Numbered from the stretch's first letter, positions 54,188 to 63,553 are shown. The stretch is DNA of 64,000 nt from Paenibacillus mucilaginosus 3016 (GCF_000250655.1 NC_016935.1:5908001-5972000), one strand, 5' to 3'. Translations and numbers: made by a program. The notes: a model not told the origin generated them from the sequence alone.

Positions 54188-54889
54188 GTGGAATTTTTCA
54201 CTCATCAAGAGAGCTTGACCGCCATGCAGTGGGTGCTTCGGGCGGTGACCGCCTACCTGTTCCTGATGATTGCCGCCCGCAGCATGGGCGAGCGGTCGAT
54301 TTCCCAGCTGCGGCTGACGGACCTCATCATCGCCCTGCTGCTCGGCAATATCATTGCCCATCCCCTCTCCGACGAAGAACTTGGGCTTGAAGGGTCGATG
54401 ATCACCAGCGCTTCCGTAATCTTTTTGTATGTTCTCACAACCAAGATCGCGCTCAAGTGGAGCTTTCTGAGGCATTACCTGGAGCCCGCACCCCTTCCGC
54501 TGATCCGCAGCGGAAGGCTGATCCGTGAGCATCTGCACAAAGCCCGGCTGACGATCGATTACCTGTTCACCGAGCTCCGCGCCCAGGGCGTGGATGAGAT
54601 CGGCAAGGTGGAGCTGGCCTTGTGGGAGCCCGGCGGCATTCTGTCCCTGTTCCTTAAGCCCGAATACCAGCCCGTCACCCCTGCAGCCCTCGAGCTCTCC
54701 ACCGAGCCCTTCCATCTGCCGATGCCGGTCATCAAAGACGGGCGCATCGACCGCAAGCAGCTCCACGTGTTCGGCCATACGGACGAGTGGCTGCTGAAGA
54801 AGCTGGCCGAGGCCACCCCTCTGGCTCCCGAAGAGATTCTTCTGGCCACGCTGGATGATCAGGAACGGCTCCAGGTCTATGCCAAATAA
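54188..54889 (+). CDS. DUF421 (YetF-like) membrane protein
   Basis: A 233-residue protein with three N-terminal membrane segments (VLRAVTAYLFLMIAARSMG, DLIIALLLGNIIAHPLSD, SASVIFLYVLTTKIALKW) and a cytoplasmic alpha/beta domain. The family motifs are present: LIRSGRLIREHLHKARLT, ELRAQGVDEIGKVELALWEPGG and LPMPVIKDGRID. The start is a GTG at 54188 with GGAGGAGG upstream; an ATG at 54170 lies before that site. Members such as YetF and YrbG occur in the spore membrane of Bacillales; their biochemical role is not settled. Confidence 0.9.
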   Translation: MEFFTHQESLTAMQWVLRAVTAYLFLMIAARSMGERSISQLRLTDLIIALLLGNIIAHPLSDEELGLEGSMITSASVIFLYVLTTKIALKWSFLRHYLEPAPLPLIRSGRLIREHLHKARLTIDYLFTELRAQGVDEIGKVELALWEPGGILSLFLKPEYQPVTPAALELSTEPFHLPMPVIKDGRIDRKQLHVFGHTDEWLLKKLAEATPLAPEEILLATLDDQERLQVYAK

Positions 54890-54946
54890 TCCGTCAGGCC
54901 GCACAGCGAGAGCACAGGAAAAAGGGAAGGAGCAGGGCTGACGCCT

Positions 54947-55739
54947 CTACTCTTCCCCATCCGTGTTCCCATACCCGGCCGCCGGCCGGATCCAGCCGAT
55001 CTCCACTTCGCGCTCCCGCGCGTAATGTACCAGAGGAGCCCCCTTCAGTGTGAAGGGCAGCCCCTGGCCGGCCGTCATGGAATTCTCCGCCAGGCGCACC
55101 TCGGCCATCTGCAGCCGCCACGGCTCATGCGAGATGTCGCACCGCAGCACCTCCCCGCCGCGCTTCACGGTAAACAGCGAATAGCGCTCGGTCAGCCAGT
55201 GGACCAGTGACCCCGGGGCTGCCGAGAAAGGGGCCGACAGCGGACGGTACATGCCGCAGAAGGCCGTCTCCCCGGCCCCGCCGCCCCGGGTCCGCCGGCA
55301 CGCATACCGCACCCAGCCTTCGCCCGGACCGGACGCAACCGACATTTCCGCCCGGAAGTACGGGAGATGATAGAACCTTCTGGCCAGCGCTGCGGCAAGC
55401 GCATGCGATGTGTCCAGGGAGAAAAAAATACACGCCGGGCCTGCCGCCCACCCGGACATAGGTCCGCACATTCAGCTCCGGAAAAGCGCTCCCGCCCGGG
55501 ATCGGCGGAAGCCCCCGGGCCCGGATGCCGTTCATGCGGAAGGGCACGATACCGATCCAGGCCTCGCCCCCGTACGTATCGAGGGGCAGTCCCGGCGGAA
55601 GGCAGCTTTGCAGCCGTGCCGGCGGCAGCGGCCAGTGGGCGAAGAGCAGGTCGAACCAGCGCTGCTTCATGACCCAGAAGCGGTTCCCCGCTTTGCCGCC
55701 GCACGGTCCGGACGGCTTATCGATACTCTGATGATCCAA
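54947..55739 (-). pseudogene. DUF2071 (YqjF-like) protein, one-base frameshift
   Basis: DUF2071 family pattern: MKQRWFDLLFAHWPLPPARL, LDTYGGEAWIGIVPFRMNGI and FPELNVRTYVRVGGRPGVYFF in one frame, then SLDTSHALAAALARRFYHLP and the rest in another. The break is an A7 run at 55422-55428 (plus strand), where one base fewer reads VYFFSLDTSHAL and restores 263 residues. The TTG start at 55739 has GAGAGGAAGCCC upstream and overlaps the end of the GerB-type gene; an ATG at 55670 is an alternative. Function unknown. Confidence 0.8.
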
Positions 55740-56850
55740 GGGCTTCCTCTCTCCTTTCCTTCCCCGGTTCCTTTCCGTCGCCTCCCCGAATGCTCCGCTT
55801 TGTCCGCCTCAGCATCAGGAACAGCAGCACCGGCAGGAGAACCTCGACGGGAAGCGCCACCACCGGCCAGAACCGGTTAAAGCCCAGCATCTGGGTCGTG
55901 TTGTCGAAGAGCCAGAAGGAGCCGACATAAGCGGCGAGACCGAAGGGGTTAATCAGCTTGCGGGCGGACAGCCCGGGGAACATCCGGTGCAGGCCATGGC
56001 AGACGACAAAGAGGCTGTAGGCCACCTTCGTAATCATCGTCGGCAGATAGATGCCGACCAGCGGCAGATCGAACCGGTCAAGGAAGTCCGTAGCCCGGAT
56101 CTGGCGGACCATCTCATAGGTGGGAAAGAGCACCCGGTCCGGAATCAGCGTCCCGAGGGTCAGGATCGTATACAAGGTAAGCAGCAGCAGCGCGGTCATC
56201 CCCGTCAGCATCGCTGTAAGTCCGGTGCGGAAGCGGAACACCGGCCCGGGGCAGATCAGGGGCAGGGCGATGATCTCTCCGATATAAGGAGCAACGATGT
56301 AAGCTCCCTGCAGCGGCGGGATCAGCCCCCGGTCGAAGAAGGGCCGGATGAACCGGAGATCGAAGTCCTGGAAGAGAAAGACGGGGATCAGGACGATGAC
56401 GATCAGCAGCACCGGCAGCCACAGTTCGGTCATTCGTCCCAGAATCTCCATCCCTCCTCTGGCGATCATGATGACTGTGATGACGAGCAGCGAGGCCGTC
56501 ACCGTGAGCGGCGTAAGGGGCAGGAGAATAATGTTTACGAAGTCGATCAGCATCCGCAGGTCCCGCATCAGCACGAACAGATAGAAGAAGATGAATACCG
56601 CGGCCAGAAATCGCCCGGCTGCCGGCATCGAATCGATCATAACGCTGAACAGATCCTGTCCCGGAAAACGCCGGGATATCCGGGCAAGCATCCAGAGCAC
56701 CGGAAGGAAAAACAAAACGGCCGCCCCATAGGAGAACCAGGCATCCATCCGGGCCAGACCCAGCACGAGGTTAGGCACGGAGATCAGCGTCGTGTTCAGG
56801 ATATAAGCGATGCCGATCAGAATCAGCTGCCGCTCCGATAATTTCTCCAT
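55717..56850 (-). CDS. GerA-family germinant receptor subunit B (permease-like)
   Basis: A 377-residue endospore germination permease (GerAB/GerKB, APC superfamily) with about ten membrane segments. It opens with the family's MEKLSERQLILIGIAYILN. The start at 56850 has AAAGGAGG ten bases upstream, directly after the stop of the D-subunit gene; the frame is open further but without a site. It is the last gene of receptor operon 2 (A-C-D-B), an order different from operon 1. Confidence 0.92.
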   Translation of the reverse strand: MEKLSERQLILIGIAYILNTTLISVPNLVLGLARMDAWFSYGAAVLFFLPVLWMLARISRRFPGQDLFSVMIDSMPAAGRFLAAVFIFFYLFVLMRDLRMLIDFVNIILLPLTPLTVTASLLVITVIMIARGGMEILGRMTELWLPVLLIVIVLIPVFLFQDFDLRFIRPFFDRGLIPPLQGAYIVAPYIGEIIALPLICPGPVFRFRTGLTAMLTGMTALLLLTLYTILTLGTLIPDRVLFPTYEMVRQIRATDFLDRFDLPLVGIYLPTMITKVAYSLFVVCHGLHRMFPGLSARKLINPFGLAAYVGSFWLFDNTTQMLGFNRFWPVVALPVEVLLPVLLFLMLRRTKRSIRGGDGKEPGKERREEALGSSEYR

Positions 56851-56864
56851 CCACGGATCCTCCT

Positions 56865-57086
56865 TTAGGGGCTTGGGGGCACATATGGTTCGAGCAGCTT
56901 CTGAAGCAGGATCGTAGGCCTCGGCGTCTGGAACGTCATCTGCAAATAAATCCATGCGGCCAGGGATACCCCCATGATGCCGTACACCAGCCAGAGGCCC
57001 CGTCCCCGGCTCCCCTTAAAGTCTCTCCAGCTCCACGCGCCAACCAGCGCCGTCAGGACGATCATGGCCAGCAGGTCTCTACTCAT
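56865..57086 (-). CDS. small two-segment membrane protein, germinant receptor D-subunit-like
   Basis: A 73-residue protein with two membrane segments (LLAMIVLTALVGAWSW and GLWLVYGIMGVSLAAWIYL). It overlaps the GerC-type gene by 8 bases and lies 14 bases before the GerB-type gene. Small two-segment proteins encoded within GerA-type operons have been called D subunits and change germination rate in Bacillus; size, topology and position fit that group. The sequence itself has no fixed motif. Confidence 0.72.
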   Translation of the reverse strand: MSRDLLAMIVLTALVGAWSWRDFKGSRGRGLWLVYGIMGVSLAAWIYLQMTFQTPRPTILLQKLLEPYVPPSP

Positions 57087-58275
57087 GATTCATCATCCGT
57101 TCCTTCCGGCCGATCGGCTTGACGATCGTCCCCGTATGCTGTACCTGCGTATGCACGCTGACCGCCATCTCGACTTCTTTATATTTCTCCCGCCACTGGT
57201 CCCGGATGCCCCTCCACACCTTGGGCTCGCTGCGGTACAGAATATCCCCGAACCCTACCGGGTCCGACCCGTACTCGGTTTGCAGCGCCTTCAGGCTTTT
57301 CTCCACCATGCTCTTGATCTTCCGGTTCAGCGTCTCCTCCAGCTTGGCGTGCGTGTAATCCTTGCCCGAAATATAGTTCGACTGGTTCTCCGCAATGGAG
57401 CCGCGGGCACGAATGTCGATTCTCATCGTAATCTTCCCTCCGCTGACGACAGGACGAATCCGGGTCTGCGCAACGGCGAACTGCACCGCCTGCATGCCGG
57501 TACCGCCGGGCGCCGGCAGCACGATGGTCGGACGCTTGGCCTCATTCATCGCCCACAGGACGCCTTGGGCTTCCTCGCCCTTCAGCAGCCCGGCCAGCTT
57601 GTCCTCCCGGAAGACGGCCAGGCCTTCAAGCTTCATCATCGGCTTCTGTTGACCGGAGCGGCCCGGTTTCGTCCGGTCCACGACGCAGTAAGGCAGCGCC
57701 GGGTCCATCCCCTCCGACAGCAGGGCATGCACGGTCTCCTTCACCGTACGGGGGGTGCGCATATAATTCAGCGCCAGCTCCCGGATCATCTCCGTCGGGA
57801 TCTTCTCGACCTCCACATCGACATCCATGAAGTCCCTCGCGTCCCCTTTGGTCACCAGGATATAGCCGGTCATCCGGTTCTGCGGAACCCTCGCCACGAT
57901 GTCCAGGATGGGCGCAAGCCCGGACCGGGCCGCTCCCTCTCCGATGACGAGCACCCGGCGGTGGGCAAAATACAGCTGCCGGGACATCGCCTGCTGCTGA
58001 ATATTGTTCGTTTCCTTGAGTGAGGTGCCGGTCACGGAATCCAGATGCCAGCTCCGGCTGCCGCTCGTGCCTCCCCCGCCGCCCGAGCTTCCCACCCCGC
58101 CGAGCTGCCCGGCCAGCGGGTAGAGCACTGTCGTCCGGTAGCCCTCCTTCACCTTGTCGATCCCGGTTCCCGAGACGAAGGCCACATCGTTGACTTCCCT
58201 CCGGTCCCAGCAGCCGGTCAGCAGAGGAAGACAGAGAACCAGAACGGCCGCCTGTTTGCACTCACGTCGGAACAT
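57079..58275 (-). CDS. GerA-family germinant receptor subunit C (Ger(x)C lipoprotein)
   Basis: A 398-residue lipoprotein with lipobox LPLLTGCWDRREV, the canonical GC-W-D-x-R-E-V start of Ger(x)C proteins, then DVAFVSGTGIDKV. A Gly/Ser-rich insertion (GGVGSSGGGGGTSGS) near residue 65 is unusual. The C-terminal domain ends DPVGFGDILYRSEPKVWRGI and YKEVEMAVSVHTQVQHTG, as in the family. It starts 7 bases after the A-subunit stop. Confidence 0.93.
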   Translation of the reverse strand: MFRRECKQAAVLVLCLPLLTGCWDRREVNDVAFVSGTGIDKVKEGYRTTVLYPLAGQLGGVGSSGGGGGTSGSRSWHLDSVTGTSLKETNNIQQQAMSRQLYFAHRRVLVIGEGAARSGLAPILDIVARVPQNRMTGYILVTKGDARDFMDVDVEVEKIPTEMIRELALNYMRTPRTVKETVHALLSEGMDPALPYCVVDRTKPGRSGQQKPMMKLEGLAVFREDKLAGLLKGEEAQGVLWAMNEAKRPTIVLPAPGGTGMQAVQFAVAQTRIRPVVSGGKITMRIDIRARGSIAENQSNYISGKDYTHAKLEETLNRKIKSMVEKSLKALQTEYGSDPVGFGDILYRSEPKVWRGIRDQWREKYKEVEMAVSVHTQVQHTGTIVKPIGRKERMMNHE

Positions 58276-58282
58276 CCTCTAC

Positions 58283-59800
58283 TCATCCTTTACTCCGGGA
58301 ATGGGGCGGTGGGGCAGGCCGCTGGCCCGCCGGCATTCTCTTGCGGTTCAGCCCCGTGATGCTCAGCGGCCTGCGGCTCATTCTCCACCAAGGGACACGG
58401 ACCAGAATGTCGCCAAGCTCACCCTTCTGATACGGAGCCATACCGGACAGGTACGGCACGCCGAAGGAGCGCAGCTGGCACAGATGAACAGCGAGCCATA
58501 GGGTGGCGATGACCATGCCGAACAAGCCGAAGAGCCCCCCCATGATCATGATCGGAAATCGGAGAATCCGGATCGAGATTGCCGCATTGAACCGCGGAAT
58601 CGTGAAGGAAGCGATGCCCGTCAGCGACACGATGATCACGATCGGCGCCGATACGATGCCCGCCTGCACCGCAGCCTGCCCGATCACGAGCGCCCCGAGT
58701 ATGGAGACCGCCTGGCCGAGGGTTTTCGGGAGGCGGATGCCCGCTTCGCGCAGCGCCTCGAACGCCACCTCCATGATCAGAGTTTCGATCAGGGCGGGGA
58801 ACGGAATCGACTCCCTGGCGGCGGCGATGCTCAGCAGCAGGTTGGTCGGAAGCATGTCCTGGTGGTAGGTGGTGACGGACACATAGATGCCGGGCAGGAA
58901 CAGGGCGAAGAACAGAAAACCGAGCCGCAGCCACCGCAGCAGCGTGCCGATGAAATAGCGCTCGTAATAATCCTCGCTGGCCTGCAGCATCTCCCAGAAC
59001 GTAACCGGCGCCATGAGAACGAACGGCGTGCCGTCGACGAACACGGCGAACCGGCCTTCAAGCAGCTGGGCCGCCGCCGTATCCGGCCGTTCCGTGTAAT
59101 GCAGCTGCGGGAATGGGGAGAAGGCCTCGTCTTCGATGAATTCCTCGATATAGCCGCTCTCCAGAATCCCGTCAATGCGGATATGCTCCAGCCTGCGCTT
59201 CACCTCGCGGATCACTTCCGGGTCGGCGGTTCCCTCGAGATAAGCGAGCATCACCCCGGTCCGCGTCTGTTCGCCCAGCGTGAAGGCTTCCAGCTTCAGG
59301 TCCGGGGACTTGATCTTGAAGCGGATCAACGCCGTATTCACGTGGATATCCTCCGTGAAGCCTTCACGGGGCCCGCGCACAACCGCCTCGGTTGCCGGCT
59401 CCTGCACCGACCGGCGCGTTCCGCCTCCGGTGCTGATCAGCAGCGCTTCCTCCTGCCCCTGGCAGAAGACCGCCGCCCGCCCGCCGAGGATCGCATCGAC
59501 CACGGACCCGTAGTCCGACGTGCGGGAGAGCTCCGCGGAGGTGATCAGCGGGGCCAAGTCCGCTGCGGCTTCTCCGCTGCCGGCTGCGGCCAGGAGCGGC
59601 CGCAGCACCTCTTCCCCCAGCCGGGCGGTATCGACAATGCCGCTGATATAGACGAGGCAGTACCCGTGCTCAGCCGGCACACCCTCCGTCATCCGGAACA
59701 CCACGTCCGCACAGCGGTCGAACGTGACTTGAAGCCTTGTCATATTCTCGTCCAGCTCCCGGGAGACCCGGGGCTTGGCCGTATGCCGGATACTTGTCAT
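58283..59800 (-). CDS. GerA-family germinant receptor subunit A
   Basis: A 505-residue subunit A. The hydrophilic N-terminal domain includes EAVVRGPREGFTEDIHVNTALIRFKI; the membrane part from about residue 290 contains SIPFPALIETLIMEVAFEALREAG, LGALVIGQAAVQAGIVSAP and FTIPRFNAAISIRILRFPIM. The C-terminus is basic and Pro-rich. The ATG at 59800 is preferred (GAGGGGG just upstream); a TTG at 59812 is possible. It heads receptor operon 2, and a candidate sigma-G promoter lies about 100 bases upstream. Confidence 0.92.
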   Translation of the reverse strand: MTSIRHTAKPRVSRELDENMTRLQVTFDRCADVVFRMTEGVPAEHGYCLVYISGIVDTARLGEEVLRPLLAAAGSGEAAADLAPLITSAELSRTSDYGSVVDAILGGRAAVFCQGQEEALLISTGGGTRRSVQEPATEAVVRGPREGFTEDIHVNTALIRFKIKSPDLKLEAFTLGEQTRTGVMLAYLEGTADPEVIREVKRRLEHIRIDGILESGYIEEFIEDEAFSPFPQLHYTERPDTAAAQLLEGRFAVFVDGTPFVLMAPVTFWEMLQASEDYYERYFIGTLLRWLRLGFLFFALFLPGIYVSVTTYHQDMLPTNLLLSIAAARESIPFPALIETLIMEVAFEALREAGIRLPKTLGQAVSILGALVIGQAAVQAGIVSAPIVIIVSLTGIASFTIPRFNAAISIRILRFPIMIMGGLFGLFGMVIATLWLAVHLCQLRSFGVPYLSGMAPYQKGELGDILVRVPWWRMSRRPLSITGLNRKRMPAGQRPAPPPHSRSKG

Positions 59801-59896
59801 AAGCCCCCTCAATCCATGCTCTTAGGTGAAATGGACTTTCCTGGAAAGCCGGTGCCTGCAGCTCCGGGGTTACCGGCGGCTGCGTTCTTAAGCATG

Positions 59897-59927
59897 AAGT
59901 ATTTCCTATCGGCGCCAGAACTATCCA
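59897..59927 (-). promoter_or_regulatory. candidate sigma-G promoter for germinant receptor operon 2
   Basis: On the minus strand TGGATA (59927-59922), 18 bases and AATACTT (59903-59897) resemble the sigma-G boxes TGMATA and CATACTA. Forespore expression is the rule for GerA-type operons, which supports the match. Confidence 0.4.
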
Positions 59928-60021
59928 TGGGAGGGCACGGCGGCCCGGCAGGCGGAGCCTCAACAGAGAAGAGCACAGATGAGATGAGAAGAGGAGAGGA
60001 GCGGCCGCCCCTCTCCTCTTC

Positions 60022-60432
60022 TTACCCCTGGCCTTCAGAGGACAGCTTCCCCCCATCCAGCAGCTTCTTCAGCAGCCGTTTCGGTGCGGTCCTTCCGTAC
60101 CCCTCGACAATCAGCTCACGGAGCTCCTCCCAGGGCACGCCCTCCGGGGGGCTGACGGAGACCCAGCCATGCTGCCCGATATAAGGCGTGCGGGTATAAG
60201 GCCCTTTCTCCAGCAGGAAGGCCTGCGTTTCCTTGTCCGCCTTGACGGAGATCGAGACCCCATCCGCCTGTTCTCCCATGAAGACGAACGGCTTGTCCCC
60301 CACCCGAAAGGTGGTATGGCCGAAGCCGTCGACCTTCTCCACCGACTCCGGAAGCTCCCGGCAGACGTCTCTCACTTGGTGCAGCAGCGCCAGTCCCGCC
60401 GCTGAAGAGATGGTTTTATGTGATCCTTCCAT
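60022..60432 (-). CDS. MmcQ/YjbR family protein
   Basis: A 136-residue protein of the MmcQ/YjbR family (CyaY-like fold). Its typical elements are VRDVCRELPESVEKVDGFGHTTFRVGDKPFVFM near residue 20, ISVKADKE, and TPYIGQHGWVSV followed by ELRELIVEGYGRTAPKRLLK. These proteins are small double-wing putative DNA-binding proteins of unknown role. The start at 60432 (MEGSHKT) has AGGAGG ten bases upstream; the ATG at 60441 is too close to that site. Confidence 0.88.
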   Translation of the reverse strand: MEGSHKTISSAAGLALLHQVRDVCRELPESVEKVDGFGHTTFRVGDKPFVFMGEQADGVSISVKADKETQAFLLEKGPYTRTPYIGQHGWVSVSPPEGVPWEELRELIVEGYGRTAPKRLLKKLLDGGKLSSEGQG

Positions 60433-60596
60433 TTGCTGCATCCTCCTTGGTTATGAATGCCTCTCTTCTCCTATAGTGCCACAAGGAAGGGCGGACCGAA
60501 AGCGCCCTCCGGGATTAACGGATGGAACGGGAATGATCGGTGGACCGTCCGGAAAAAATAGGTACGATTTTATCCATCGACGGGAGGACACTGCCC

Positions 60597-61460
60597 ATGC
60601 ACCATGCGGTCCCTTATTTCATCCTGAGCGCTGCAGATCTCCTCCTCCTTCTATGGGTTTGGCTGCGGACCAGACAGTCTTTCATGTTCATCCTGCTGCT
60701 GGTCTACACCGGCATGGTTTTTACCTTTGAGTATGTGATCATGGTGCTGCTGGGCAGCTATGTGTACCTGCCGCAGATTGTTCCCTGGCGCCCTTACCAG
60801 GATAACGTGATCGGAGCGACGATCTCGAACGTATTGACCATTCCCACCCTGTCCGTCCTCATCGTCATGTTCAGACTGCGGTGGCTCCCGGTCCTCGGCA
60901 TCACCCTCGCGGTCTGTGCCGTGGAATGGCTCTTTGTCCGGCTGGACGTGTACGAGCTGCACTGGTGGAGAATAGCCTACACGCTCGCCGCGCTCACCTT
61001 CTTCTTTCATCTGGCGAAGGCCTGGGTATATGCGCTCGAACGCGGCTTCATGGACCGGGAGAAGAGCAAGAGGCTCATCGCCTTCCTCAGCCTGCTCATG
61101 GCGTCCTTTGCGCTTGCGGCCACCATGATGTTCGTCTTCTCGCTGGCAGGCATCCGCTTGTTCCGGGCGGGGGTATTCCCCGAGCCCTACCATGACGACG
61201 TGGTGCTGGCCACCATCGACGCCTTGACCAAAGCCTGCATTCTGGCCGCCGTACTGTATACCACGCGCCGGCTCCTGTGGAGGGGGCTCACACTTCCGCT
61301 CTTCGCAGGTCTGCAGCTGTGGCTCCTCCACACGGACCGTCTCCGGATCTTCCTGGCCCAGCCGGCTTACTTCGCCCTGTACCTGCTCTGCTGCCTCGGA
61401 GTGCTGGCTGTGGTCTCCCGGATCGACGGGCGGATCAAGCGTATTGCCGGACTCGATTGA
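60597..61460 (+). CDS. integral membrane protein, function unknown
   Basis: A 287-residue protein with about eight hydrophobic segments (AVPYFILSAADLLLLLWVWL, FMFILLLVYTGMVFTF, VLGITLAVCAVEWLFV, LLMASFALAATMMFVF and others). It has no signal peptide, no catalytic motif and no recognised family; charged loops such as ERGFMDREKSKR and PEPYHDD lie between segments. The start at 60597 has GGGAGGACACTGCCC upstream. It is transcribed alone, divergent from the MmcQ-type gene. Confidence 0.8.
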   Translation: MHHAVPYFILSAADLLLLLWVWLRTRQSFMFILLLVYTGMVFTFEYVIMVLLGSYVYLPQIVPWRPYQDNVIGATISNVLTIPTLSVLIVMFRLRWLPVLGITLAVCAVEWLFVRLDVYELHWWRIAYTLAALTFFFHLAKAWVYALERGFMDREKSKRLIAFLSLLMASFALAATMMFVFSLAGIRLFRAGVFPEPYHDDVVLATIDALTKACILAAVLYTTRRLLWRGLTLPLFAGLQLWLLHTDRLRIFLAQPAYFALYLLCCLGVLAVVSRIDGRIKRIAGLD

Positions 61461-61516
61461 AGAAGAATGGAGATGGCCGCATTGGGGACTATCAAAAAAG
61501 GGCACTCCAAAGCGAA

Positions 61517-61539
61517 AGGGGCCCCGCTTCAGGGCCCCT
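61517..61539 (-). terminator. terminator after the alcohol dehydrogenase
   Basis: A perfect 8-bp stem (AGGGGCCC/GGGCCCCT) with a 7-base loop, followed on the minus strand by TTTCGCTTTGG. It is 25 bases past the stop at 61564 and between convergent genes. Confidence 0.7.
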
Positions 61540-61563
61540 CCCAGACCGCCAATCCACCGGCCG

Positions 61564-62706
61564 TTACGGCTTCAGCACGACCTTAATGCAGTCCTCCAGC
61601 TTGTCCGTGAACACCTCATAGCCCCGTTCCGCCTCCGTCAGCGGCAGGCGGTGCGTGATAATGTCCGTCGGATCGAGCTTCCCCGACGTGATCTGCGCGA
61701 ACAGCTCCGGCATGTAGTGAATGACCGGGGCCTGTCCCATCTTCAGCGTAATGTTGCGGGAGAACAGATCCCCGAGCGGGAACGCGTTGTAAGTCATGCC
61801 GTACACCCCGATGAGCTGGATCGTGCCTCCCTTGCGGACAATCTGCCGCGCCGTCTGGACCGGACCGAGCGTACCGCCCTGCAGCTTGAGGGCCGTCTCA
61901 AGCTTTTCGACTACCGACTTCTCCCCGTCCATGCCCACACAGTCGATCACGACATCGGCTCCTCCGCCGGTGATCTCGTAGAGATGGGATTCAAGGTTGT
62001 CCACATCCTTGAAGTTGAAGGTCTCCACCCGGTTCGTATTGCGGGCATGATACAGCCGGTAATCGAGATGGTCTACCGCGATGACGCGCTTTGCACCCTT
62101 CTGCCACGCGAACTTCTGGGTGAGCAGCCCGACCGGCCCGCTGCCAAGCACGATGACGGTGTCGCCCGGCTTCACGCCCGAGTTCTCCACGCCCCAGTAA
62201 GCCGTCGGCAGAATGTCGGAGAGGAAGAGCACCTGCTCGTCGGTCACCTCCGCTTCCGGCGGAATCACGAACGGCATGAAGTTGCCGTAGGGCACCCGGA
62301 GCAGCTCCGCCTGGCCGCCGGCATAGCCTCCGTACGATTCCGAATACCCGAGATAGGCCCCGGTATCGTAGACCGGATTGTCATTGGAGTTGTCGCACTG
62401 GCTCTCGAGCTGATTTTTGCAGTAAAAGCACTCCCCGCACGACACGTTGAACGGAATGATGACGCGGTCGCCCTTTTTGACCCGGGTCACCTCCGGACCG
62501 ACTTCTTCCACAATGCCCATCGGTTCGTGGCCGATGACATAGCCCTCGGGCATGCCGGGCACCATCCCGTTCACGAGGTGGATGTCCGATCCGCAGATCG
62601 CCGTGGAGGTGATGCGTACGAGAATATCGTCGCTTTTCTCGATGATCGGGTCCTGCACCTCTTTGACCTTGACCTGCTTCTTGCCCTGATAGGTTACCGC
62701 TCTCAT
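61564..62706 (-). CDS. zinc-dependent alcohol dehydrogenase (AdhB-like MDR family)
   Basis: A 380-residue medium-chain dehydrogenase close in pattern to B. subtilis AdhB and glutathione-independent formaldehyde dehydrogenases. Catalytic zinc ligands are in AICGSDIH and GHEPMG; the structural zinc site is CGECFYCKNQLESQC. The cofactor loop GSGPVGLL lies near residue 180, followed by VDHLDYRL (acidic end of the second strand, NAD preferred). It probably oxidises or reduces a short alcohol/aldehyde; the substrate is not known. It is transcribed alone. Confidence 0.93.
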   Translation of the reverse strand: MRAVTYQGKKQVKVKEVQDPIIEKSDDILVRITSTAICGSDIHLVNGMVPGMPEGYVIGHEPMGIVEEVGPEVTRVKKGDRVIIPFNVSCGECFYCKNQLESQCDNSNDNPVYDTGAYLGYSESYGGYAGGQAELLRVPYGNFMPFVIPPEAEVTDEQVLFLSDILPTAYWGVENSGVKPGDTVIVLGSGPVGLLTQKFAWQKGAKRVIAVDHLDYRLYHARNTNRVETFNFKDVDNLESHLYEITGGGADVVIDCVGMDGEKSVVEKLETALKLQGGTLGPVQTARQIVRKGGTIQLIGVYGMTYNAFPLGDLFSRNITLKMGQAPVIHYMPELFAQITSGKLDPTDIITHRLPLTEAERGYEVFTDKLEDCIKVVLKP

Positions 62707-62934
62707 GTACTCCAGCTCCTCTCGCCTTCCTAAGGTATGGATTGTTGCCTGTCAGCCTTGGCCCAGGACTACGCCACTACTTACCCGGATTGGACTCCTT
62801 CCAAAACCTGGCGGGCGGCCAAGGAGGCGGAACCGCATGGAACCGGCACGGCGATCCTGCTTCCGCATGGAGGGGAAAGGGAGAGCGGCCGGCCCCCGGG
62901 AATCTCTTGTGTCCGGCTTCCCCCGCACCCAAAG

Positions 62935-63498
62935 CTAGCCCGGCCTCTTCGGCGTGAAGCGCCACAGCAGCTCCTGCCCCTTGGAGATTCCGATCCGCGG
63001 AGTCGCTTCCCACGGCAAAGCCGGTGCAGCAGGGTCCCGCTCCACCCACAGCTCCCCGTCCGTCAGCAGATCGCGCCCGTTCCATTCGATGCCGATCCCG
63101 AGGCCCTTGGCCAGCTTCCCGGGACCGTTCAGCAGCGCCTTGTCCGGCACCCCCGGCCGGTTCGCACGGATCAGCGCCTCCCCTTCGAGGGGCGCGGCCC
63201 CCCGGAGCAGCACCGCTCCTACGGCGCCCGGTTCGTGGGCCACAATATTCAGGCAGTAATGCATGCCGTATATGAAATACACGTAGAGCACCCCGCAGGC
63301 GCCGAACATGAGCTGGTTGCGCGGGGTGACGCCCCGGTGGGCATGCGAGGCCGGATCCTCGGCCCCCTTGTACGCTTCCGTCTCGGTCAGCCGCACACGG
63401 ATCTCCCCCTGTTCCGTCCGCCGCACCAGCGTGCAGCCGAGCAGCTCGCGGGCCACGGCCGCCGTGTCTCTCTCATAGAATGCCCCTTCGAGTCTCAT
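62935..63498 (-). CDS. 3-methyladenine DNA glycosylase (Mpg/AAG family)
   Basis: A 187-residue base-excision repair enzyme of the AAG family that removes alkylated purines. Motifs: ELLGCTLVRR, the catalytic Glu in TETEAY, DPASHAHRGVTPRNQLMFG, YVYFIYGMHYCLNIV (intercalating Tyr) and LLRGAAPLEG followed by NGPGKLAKGLGI. Length is normal. It is followed upstream by a rhomboid gene with a strong terminator between. Confidence 0.95.
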   Translation of the reverse strand: MRLEGAFYERDTAAVARELLGCTLVRRTEQGEIRVRLTETEAYKGAEDPASHAHRGVTPRNQLMFGACGVLYVYFIYGMHYCLNIVAHEPGAVGAVLLRGAAPLEGEALIRANRPGVPDKALLNGPGKLAKGLGIGIEWNGRDLLTDGELWVERDPAAPALPWEATPRIGISKGQELLWRFTPKRPG

Positions 63499-63553
63499 GT
63501 GTTCCTTCTCCCTCCTGCCGGATGATCGCTTCGCAGATGCAAGGAATGCAAGC

